The notes below the pieces were generated by a model. That model made no database searches. It was not told the DNA's origin and saw only the letters and a program-made list of their open reading frames with translations. The position numbers were made by a program, and so were the translations under genes. This document shows positions 5,877 to 10,448 of a stretch of DNA of 10,448 bases, piece after piece. Source of the DNA: DAOUMU01 sp034409055. GTDB taxonomy: Bacteria; Chloroflexota; Anaerolineae; 4572-78; J111. The stretch lies in assembly GCA_034409055.1 (NCBI GenBank), contig DAOUMU010000110.1:1-10448 (forward strand). Reading direction: 5' to 3'. Numbering within the stretch: the stretch's first letter is position 1; every line of letters starts with the position of its first letter.

Positions 5877-6295
5877 AAGACGAACCAATACTCCCGATTC
5901 TGTTTTAGCCGCCATCTGTCTCACCCCACGATAATCATAGGATGGTAACGCCTGGCTTGTAAGGTGTTACCCTACCTCACCATTGTCACTGCGATGAGAC
6001 CGAACCTTTGTCATAGCCCGGCCCGCTCACCTTGCTCTCGACCACACGCTCGCCCAGCCGGCCCCGTTACCGAGTACCGCTGGTAGGCTCTTACCCTACC
6101 GTTTCACCCATCACCCTTAAGGGGCTGGTCTGCTCTCTGTTGCGGTTGTAGTCAAAGACACTTTACAGTGCTTTGCCCTCACTTACTGTTTCGTGAGGCG
6201 GTCTTGCCCTGGGTACAATCCGACCCAACGCCGAGAGTCGGGAAGTTCCTCTACCCAACTTTATCAGGTTGGGTAGTGGCGGCCCGGTTCGTCTT
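5877..6295 (-). ncRNA. rnpB: RNase P RNA, bacterial type A-like
   Basis: This 419-base RNA is the ribozyme that trims tRNA 5' ends. Seen: perfect 10-bp P1 helix closing the ends (AAGACGAACC with GGTTCGTCTT); a 9-bp P3 hairpin (6251-6276); the core GAGGAACTTCCCGACTC (6252-6236), CAACAGAGAGCAGACC, GGGTGAAACGG, GGTAAGAGCCTACC, GAGAGCAAGGTGAGC; and ACAGAATCGGGAGTA near the 3' end. Helix P4 pairs ACU-[U]-CCCGA with UCGGGAGU, keeping the bulged U but changing four pairs from the E. coli sequence with full compensation. The 5' end coincides with the start expected from the promoter at 6302-6330. No terminator follows, so tRNA-fMet, -Trp and -Gly are probably on the same transcript. Confidence 0.96.
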
Positions 6296-6301
6296 TAACC
6301 G

Positions 6302-6330
6302 ATTATAATTTTAAAGGGCACAACCCCCAA
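6302..6330 (-). promoter_or_regulatory. Probable rnpB promoter
   Basis: Minus-strand TATAAT (6307-6302) has a weak -35 TTGGGG (6330-6325) at 17 bp. The predicted start, seven bases after the -10, is 6295, exactly the first base of RNase P helix P1. It lies between tRNA-Arg and rnpB. Confidence 0.7.
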
Positions 6331-6345
6331 AGTTTGTTTCCCAGG

Positions 6346-6418
6346 CGTCCCCGGCAGGATTCGAACCTGCGACCTTTTGGTCCGCAACCAAATGCTCTAT
6401 CCACTGAGCTACGGAGAC
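6346..6418 (-). tRNA. tRNA-Arg (anticodon GCG)
   Basis: The 73-base cloverleaf has acceptor GTCTCCG/CGGGGAC with one G-U pair, anticodon stem TTTGG/CCAAA, loop TTGCGGA and T stem GCAGG/CCTGC. The D loop carries the A typical of arginine tRNAs (GTGGATAGAGC). Anticodon GCG reads CGC and CGU. Most bacteria use ACG, edited to inosine, for these codons. Discriminator is G; CCA is not encoded. Confidence 0.93.
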
Positions 6419-6464
6419 ACAACTTCAGCGAAGCTTAACAAACTTCACTCTCTAATTTTAGAGG

Positions 6465-6490
6465 AAAAAAGCGTGAGAGCAAATCTCACG
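6465..6490 (-). terminator. Intrinsic terminator or attenuator before tRNA-Arg
   Basis: Minus-strand CGTGAGA, loop TTTGC, TCTCACG forms a perfect 7-bp stem followed by C and six T (6470-6465). It lies about 60-85 bases after the start predicted from the promoter at 6558-6586 and before tRNA-Arg. Confidence 0.8.
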
Positions 6491-6550
6491 TCAGCTAATA
6501 ACTGTCCAGCAGCATACTTGAAGCTGCCAACAAAATCCTCTCGATAGAAC
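6465..6550 (-). ncRNA. Putative short leader RNA or small RNA (about 86 bases)
   Basis: It is defined by a consensus promoter on one side and an intrinsic terminator on the other. A second hairpin can form from GGCAGC and GCTGCT (9-base loop) ahead of the terminator. A possible 11-codon leader frame starts with TTG behind GAGAGGA and ends at TAG just before the terminator stem, but this is speculative. It does not resemble 6S, 4.5S or tmRNA. It is either a separate small RNA or an attenuated leader of the tRNA-Arg transcript. Confidence 0.5.
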
Positions 6551-6557
6551 AACCGAG

Positions 6558-6586
6558 ATTATAGCATACATTAAATCAAGAGTCAA
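6558..6586 (-). promoter_or_regulatory. Consensus sigma-70 promoter of the stable-RNA cluster
   Basis: TTGACT (6586-6581), 17 bases, then TATAAT (6563-6558), with TG one base before the -10 (extended -10). The predicted start is near 6550. This is the best promoter in the window by similarity to consensus, which suits stable RNA. Confidence 0.88.
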
Positions 6587-6619
6587 TTGCGATCTTAAAG
6601 CGATTTATACAAACTTAAA

Positions 6620-6696
6620 GAGGCTTCAGCCGGACATTAGCCTTTGGAGTCAAGGCTTCAGTCGGACGTGGCCTCATTTGAACCGGCTGAAGCCTC
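6620..6696 (-). terminator. Inverted-repeat element downstream of the PfkB kinase gene; possible terminator
   Basis: GAGGCTTCAGCCGG (6620-6633) and CCGGCTGAAGCCTC (6683-6696) are perfect 14-bp arms separated by 49 bases. A third, imperfect copy (AAGGCTTCAGTCGGAC, 6652-6667) lies between them, so several foldings compete. After the minus-strand stem comes TTTAAG, a weak U tract. It may end the kinase mRNA, but three copies of one motif look more like a dispersed intergenic repeat. Confidence 0.6.
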
Positions 6697-6716
6697 GATT
6701 CCAAGGGTTTAACAAC

Positions 6717-7721
6717 TTAAAGTGTACCATCAAAGTAAGCGGTTAATTCCTCTAAGGCCAACCGAATGGGAAACCATTCTTCTTGAAACAGGTGCTTTTC
6801 GATTAACCTGGTCACTGCATTTCTATTGATAGCATGGGCGCCGGCCCCTTCTTGGGCAGTGACCAGCCCCCCCAGAGCATTTCCCAAGGCGACAGATGCC
6901 TCCCAACTCAGGCCCACCAACCGGCCCAGGACAACACCGGCGTTAAAACTATCCCCTGCCCCGGTTGTATCTTTGACATTAATGTTAAAAGCAGGGACTT
7001 CAAGCCGTTTATTACCTACGGCCAGAATACTTCCTCGATCCCCGCGTTTGGTAACAACCGCATTGGCCCGACCTCCGTCTAAAAGATAGTCAAGGCTTTC
7101 TGCAATGGACCGCCCCCCACTTAAAAGTGCAAGTTCTGTTTCATTTGGAAATATTACCTCTAACCTGGGTAACACTTCCATCATCTGTGTCCGAGCGCGT
7201 AAGGCCGGTTCTGTGCCGATATCCAGACTTACGCGAGTATAAGGTGAATTTTCGGCCAGGTCAAGAACCGTCGAAACGGTTTTATACTGGTGATACGACA
7301 GAAATGAATAACCAGAAAGGTGTATCCAGCGACAGTTCGAAAAATAATCAGGATCTATGGCCGTGGCTTCGGTGAAAGCATTGGCCCCTCTAGCCCCAAA
7401 CATGGTACGTTCACCATCTACAGTCACGGCAATAAAAATCAAACCAGTACTCACCTTGGGGTCAACTTGAATGTGACTGCAATCGACGCCTGCCTTCTTC
7501 AAATCTTTCAAAGCCTGGCTAGCCAACGCATCCCGGCCAATTCTACCAATAAATCCGACATCCATATCCATCTGCGCCAGGGCAATGGCTGTATTAACTG
7601 CTGAACCACCTGTGTGCATTTGAATGGACGTGGCAATGGCCTCATGGCCCGGCATGGGATAAGCGGGAATGGTTAGATTTACATCTATGTTGATATCACC
7701 TATCACGACTATATCAGGCAT
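6717..7721 (-). CDS. PfkB/ribokinase-family carbohydrate kinase
   Basis: 334 residues from the chosen start. It should transfer the ATP gamma-phosphate to a sugar or nucleoside hydroxyl in the cytoplasm. Seen: N-terminal GDINIDVNL; PfkB signature 1 around GGSAVNTAIALAQM (38-51) with the lid strands before it; NETE (193-196, Mg-ATP site); signature 2 DTTGAGDSFNAG (251-262) with catalytic Asp257 and the GAGD anion hole. All essential residues are intact. The frame opens at a GTG (7736) without a ribosome site; the ATG at 7721 has GGGG about 9 bases upstream and begins the conserved part directly. It lies 45 bp behind the histidine kinase gene and is likely cotranscribed. The sugar cannot be named from sequence. 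Confidence 0.93.
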   Translation of the reverse strand: MPDIVVIGDINIDVNLTIPAYPMPGHEAIATSIQMHTGGSAVNTAIALAQMDMDVGFIGRIGRDALASQALKDLKKAGVDCSHIQVDPKVSTGLIFIAVTVDGERTMFGARGANAFTEATAIDPDYFSNCRWIHLSGYSFLSYHQYKTVSTVLDLAENSPYTRVSLDIGTEPALRARTQMMEVLPRLEVIFPNETELALLSGGRSIAESLDYLLDGGRANAVVTKRGDRGSILAVGNKRLEVPAFNINVKDTTGAGDSFNAGVVLGRLVGLSWEASVALGNALGGLVTAQEGAGAHAINRNAVTRLIEKHLFQEEWFPIRLALEELTAYFDGTL

Positions 7722-7766
7722 AATGATGGACCCCACAAGGTAACATTGACGGGTGGCATCTTACTT

Positions 7767-9224
7767 CTACGCAACATCCGGGGCAGTGGGTAAAACAACG
7801 GCAAAATTACTCCCTTTACCAACGACGCTCTCCACCCAAATTCGGCCCTTGTGCACTTCAACCATACCTTTGGCAATAGACAGACCTATTCCCATTCCCT
7901 GGTATTTTCGAGTAAGTGATGGTTCCATTTGATAAAACTGGTCAAAGACACGCTCATAGTGTGTTTTAGGAATGCCAATACCGGTATCGATGACATTTAT
8001 CCAATATTTATGTTCTTTTAATTCTACATTTATGTGGATACGCCCTCCTTCGCCTGTAAATTTAACCGCATTAGAAACCAAGTTGGCCAGCATCAGATAA
8101 ATCTTTTGACGATCGGCCTCAATATTTAAGGAAGTATTGTCAGGTGTGAACTTTGTGGTCAGAATTTGCCGTTTGCCTGTAATCAGCTCAGAGAACTCCC
8201 GAGTGACATCTAACACAAGCTGCCGGAACGAGAATATACTCCGTTCAAGCTGAACATCATCGGTTTGAATATGACGTAAGTTGACCATGTCATCAATTAA
8301 TGAGCGAAGCCGCATGGCACTACTTAACACAATCTCAAGCTGTTCGCTGGCCTGACCGGTCACATTATCTCTGAGAAAGGTGGCATAACCTAAAATCACA
8401 GCCAGAGGCGTCCTAAGCTCGTGAGAGGCAACGCTAACAAAATCGCCTTTAATTCGATCTAGTTCGGCTAAACTGCGATAGGCTTGTTGAAGTTCATCTA
8501 ATAGCCGGGCGTTGGCTATGGCAGTGGCAGCGTTGGCGCTTAAGGTCGTAGCAATTTGAACATCATCTTCATTAAAGTCCTCTTCGCCTTTTTTATTTAC
8601 TACCTCCAAAACACCAATGACCTTATTACGTACCTTGAGCGGTACGCCCAGAATAGAACGTGTTTCAAAATCGGTGGTTTCATCGACACCACGATGCCAG
8701 CGCGGGTCGTCTTTAGCATTACGAATAAGCAATGGCCTATTGTGGCGAATGACCCAGCCTCCAATACTATTGTTCAAAGGCACCGACACTTTTTTTAGTA
8801 CCTGGCTAACCCCCCCAGTGGCCTCTGCAAAACGCAACTCACCTGTGTTTTTGTCGATAAGCATAATGGAGCAGACTTCGGTATTGGTTAGTTCTGTAGC
8901 CGATTGAATGATGATTTGTAACAAAGGTTCAAGGCTCAGAGTAGAGTTTAGAATCTGGCCAATTTTTACAATCCGCTCCAGATAGCCAATGCGTCGCTCT
9001 CGTTCCTCAATTTTTTGTTTCAGGATTGCAATTTGATCATTTTCATCCTCTGGTTCCATAACAGGCTCTAGATTTTGTGATGGGTCTGGTTCGAGCTGCG
9101 TTTCCGTGTCGTCAAATGCCTGAGATGATAAGCTACCAGTTTGAGCTTCTTCTACGGCCGCATCAGATTTTACATCTTGGTCGGAATTTGACTCTTTGTC
9201 CGGACCATCCAAATATCTTAACAT
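7767..9224 (-). CDS. Soluble GAF-domain sensor histidine kinase
   Basis: 485 residues, no membrane segment or signal peptide. Seen in order: acidic, probably disordered tail (1-62); coiled coil (64-90); GAF domain (about 92-240) for a small ligand or redox signal; short linker helix; HisKA dimerisation domain with phospho-acceptor His268 (VASHELRTPL); ATPase domain with N box Asn385 (NLVSNAVKFT), G1 DTGIGIP (Asp413), F box DQFYQ and G2 GMGIGLS. All catalytic boxes are intact. AAGGTGG lies 7 bases before the ATG. No response regulator is present in the window, so the partner must be encoded elsewhere. A PfkB kinase gene follows at 45 bp. Inferred: a cytoplasmic sensor. Confidence 0.96.
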   Translation of the reverse strand: MLRYLDGPDKESNSDQDVKSDAAVEEAQTGSLSSQAFDDTETQLEPDPSQNLEPVMEPEDENDQIAILKQKIEERERRIGYLERIVKIGQILNSTLSLEPLLQIIIQSATELTNTEVCSIMLIDKNTGELRFAEATGGVSQVLKKVSVPLNNSIGGWVIRHNRPLLIRNAKDDPRWHRGVDETTDFETRSILGVPLKVRNKVIGVLEVVNKKGEEDFNEDDVQIATTLSANAATAIANARLLDELQQAYRSLAELDRIKGDFVSVASHELRTPLAVILGYATFLRDNVTGQASEQLEIVLSSAMRLRSLIDDMVNLRHIQTDDVQLERSIFSFRQLVLDVTREFSELITGKRQILTTKFTPDNTSLNIEADRQKIYLMLANLVSNAVKFTGEGGRIHINVELKEHKYWINVIDTGIGIPKTHYERVFDQFYQMEPSLTRKYQGMGIGLSIAKGMVEVHKGRIWVESVVGKGSNFAVVLPTAPDVA

Positions 9225-9247
9225 ATAAATCCCACCTTTAAATCAGA

Positions 9248-9268
9248 GCTTATGTAATGGTCATAAGC
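9248..9268 (-). promoter_or_regulatory. Leader hairpin just upstream of the histidine-kinase ribosome site
   Basis: GCTTATG and CATAAGC are perfect 7-bp arms around a 7-base loop. It stands about 10 bases before the Shine-Dalgarno sequence and could affect translation or act as a protein site. Chance occurrence is possible. Confidence 0.35.
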
Positions 9269-9388
9269 GTATAAACCATTGCCCTCCGCTTTAACGGCTA
9301 CCCCAGGAAGTACAATTTGTGAAATAAAAACAAGTCAAGCGAGTAAAGTATAATATTGGACATCGCACGCTGATTAACTTGTAGCAGA

Positions 9389-9417
9389 ATTATACACGAG
9401 CCAGCAAGGTTTGTCTA
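9389..9417 (-). promoter_or_regulatory. Probable promoter of the histidine kinase-PfkB unit
   Basis: TAGACA (9417-9412), 17 bases, TATAAT (9394-9389) on the minus strand. The predicted start near 9382 leaves a leader of roughly 158 bases. A duplicated TAGACA lies just upstream of the -35. Confidence 0.7.
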
Positions 9418-9500
9418 TGTCTATAGGGATGGAAATAATTATTCACTTGCTCTCGCCGGATTTGTCAATTCAACGACTGAGTGAACAGTTATGCTGGATT

Positions 9501-10298
9501 TTACTCTGACAGGGGGTACAGCGTCGCTAAACAATCTCCAATGGCTGCTTCCACCGCAATAGATGAAAGATTTGTTTTCCAACCCAGATGAATCAAAAAT
9601 TCGTGATTACCTGCCGGCCCGGTAATTGGCGAAACAATGAGTCCTAACACGTTTAAGCCAACATCATGAGCGTAGGCTATAACATTTTTCAAAACCTGCC
9701 GATGCACGGTTTGCTCACGTACAACTCCGCCTTTGCCTACCTGGACTTTACCTGCCTCAAATTGAGGTTTCACCAAAGCCACCACAAATGCTGGGCAATT
9801 TAGCCATTTTACCACTACTGGTAGAATCAACTTGAGCGATATAAAAGAGACATCAATGGTGACCAGGTTAACTGATTCTGGGAGTGCCTCAAGATAACGG
9901 GCATTGGTTCGCTCCATTACTATCACCCGTTCATTTTGACGCAACTTCCAGGCCAGTTGCCCATAACCCACATCAATGGCATAAACTCGCTTTGCCCCCC
10001 GTTGCAATAATACGTCGGTGAAGCCGCCAGTGGAAGCACCTACGTCAGCACAGATAGCGCCACCTGGATCGATTTCAAAAGCATCCAGAGCGGCCACCAA
10101 CTTTAGCCCGCCTCGACTGACATAAGGCGAATCACTTTCAACTTTTATGTTAGCTTCAGCAGAGGTTTGGGCGCCAGCTTTTGTGACCACCTGACCATCA
10201 ACCTGCACCTTGCCAGCCATAATCAGTGCCTGGGCTTTACTTCTGCTTTCTACCAGTCCCTTTTCAGTTAACAAAACATCTAATCTGATCTTGACCAT
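9501..10298 (-). CDS. tlyA: TlyA-family rRNA 2'-O-methyltransferase (hemolysin A family)
   Basis: 265 residues, typical length. Seen: N-terminal S4 RNA-binding domain (about 3-60, RLDVLLTEKGLVESRSKAQ), then an FtsJ-like Rossmann methyltransferase. SAM motif is DVGASTGGF (85-93). The catalytic K-D-K-E set is Lys66 (SRGGLKL), Asp149 (TIDVSF), Lys177 (VKPQFE) and Glu233 (NHEF). Known: TlyA methylates cytidines of 16S and/or 23S rRNA and in mycobacteria determines capreomycin sensitivity; the haemolysin name is historical. The ribosome site before ATG is weak (GGTACG), suggesting modest expression. The next gene downstream has its own promoter, and no clear terminator separates them. Confidence 0.95.
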   Translation of the reverse strand: MVKIRLDVLLTEKGLVESRSKAQALIMAGKVQVDGQVVTKAGAQTSAEANIKVESDSPYVSRGGLKLVAALDAFEIDPGGAICADVGASTGGFTDVLLQRGAKRVYAIDVGYGQLAWKLRQNERVIVMERTNARYLEALPESVNLVTIDVSFISLKLILPVVVKWLNCPAFVVALVKPQFEAGKVQVGKGGVVREQTVHRQVLKNVIAYAHDVGLNVLGLIVSPITGPAGNHEFLIHLGWKTNLSSIAVEAAIGDCLATLYPLSE

Positions 10299-10448
10299 TG
10301 CTAACGTACCATAAATTTAAGGTAACTACTCAGGCACTAAATAGTGGATTCTAAAAGGTGCATTAACACAATATATAGTGTCTATATTGACATAAAGCGT
10401 GAATCCATTTGGCAAGATCTAGTTTTTGCTGATATCGAGAGCTACTGT
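10299..10448. other. Upstream region of tlyA, nothing firm
   Basis: AT-rich leader of tlyA. It holds a small palindrome (ATATAG-TGT-CTATAT, 10373-10387). I find no -35/-10 pair with good spacing that I would defend, and no other gene. Confidence 0.4.

Noticed and set aside
6240..6330. A possible 5S rRNA or tmRNA in the structured region
   Set aside because: The P1 closure and the conserved RNase P segments account for the whole 419-base RNA.
9440..9468. TTGACA at 9468-9463 as a second histidine-kinase promoter
   Set aside because: At 17 bp spacing the -10 would be TGAATA; better -10 matches need 19-20 bp. The TAGACA/TATAAT pair at 9389-9417 is much better.
9440..9490. TTCACT/AGTGAA arms as a terminator of tlyA
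   Set aside because: Only six pairs with a loop of about 37 bases and no proper U tract.

Overview
Every gene and RNA I can support in this window lies on the minus strand, so transcription runs from high to low coordinates. The genome looks like an uncultured Chloroflexota (Anaerolineae-like) or a comparable bacterium. Pointers are moderate GC with AT-rich intergenic DNA, near-consensus sigma-70 promoters with 17-bp spacers, strong AGGAGG-type ribosome sites, tRNAs without encoded CCA, and a lipoprotein with an Ala/Pro/Glu linker. The phylum assignment is an inference.

Region 1 (about 5441 down to 1) is a catabolic gene cluster. A near-perfect promoter (TTGACA, 17 bp, TATTAT) is surrounded by palindromes that could be operators. 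It is followed by an antibiotic-monooxygenase-fold protein, an IclR regulator, an RraA/HMG-aldolase-like protein, an M24 pita-bread hydrolase, a VOC/glyoxalase protein and a D-2-hydroxyacid dehydrogenase. After a 244-bp gap with a hairpin and a tiny orphan cistron comes the start of a lipoprotein, probably the substrate-binding part of an importer. Most gaps are 56-63 bp, which fits one mRNA for import and breakdown of an unidentified small organic acid or amino-acid-like compound, controlled by the IclR protein.

Region 2 (6586 down to 5463) is a stable-RNA cluster. A consensus promoter drives a short leader that ends in an intrinsic terminator, then come tRNA-Arg(GCG), RNase P RNA (rnpB) with its own promoter, initiator tRNA, tRNA-Trp, tRNA-Gly and a terminator. 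The RNase P catalytic helix P4 differs from the textbook sequence at four base pairs, each compensated on the other strand. The initiator tRNA and tRNA-Arg also carry non-standard features.

Region 3 (10298 down to 6612) holds tlyA (rRNA 2'-O-methyltransferase), a soluble GAF sensor histidine kinase with its own promoter, and a PfkB-family carbohydrate kinase close behind it. A repeat-rich inverted-repeat element ends this unit.

I saw no insertion sequence, phage gene, CRISPR array or toxin-antitoxin pair. The items most worth checking are the P4 covariation, the promoter-leader-terminator unit before tRNA-Arg, and the operator layout of the catabolic cluster.
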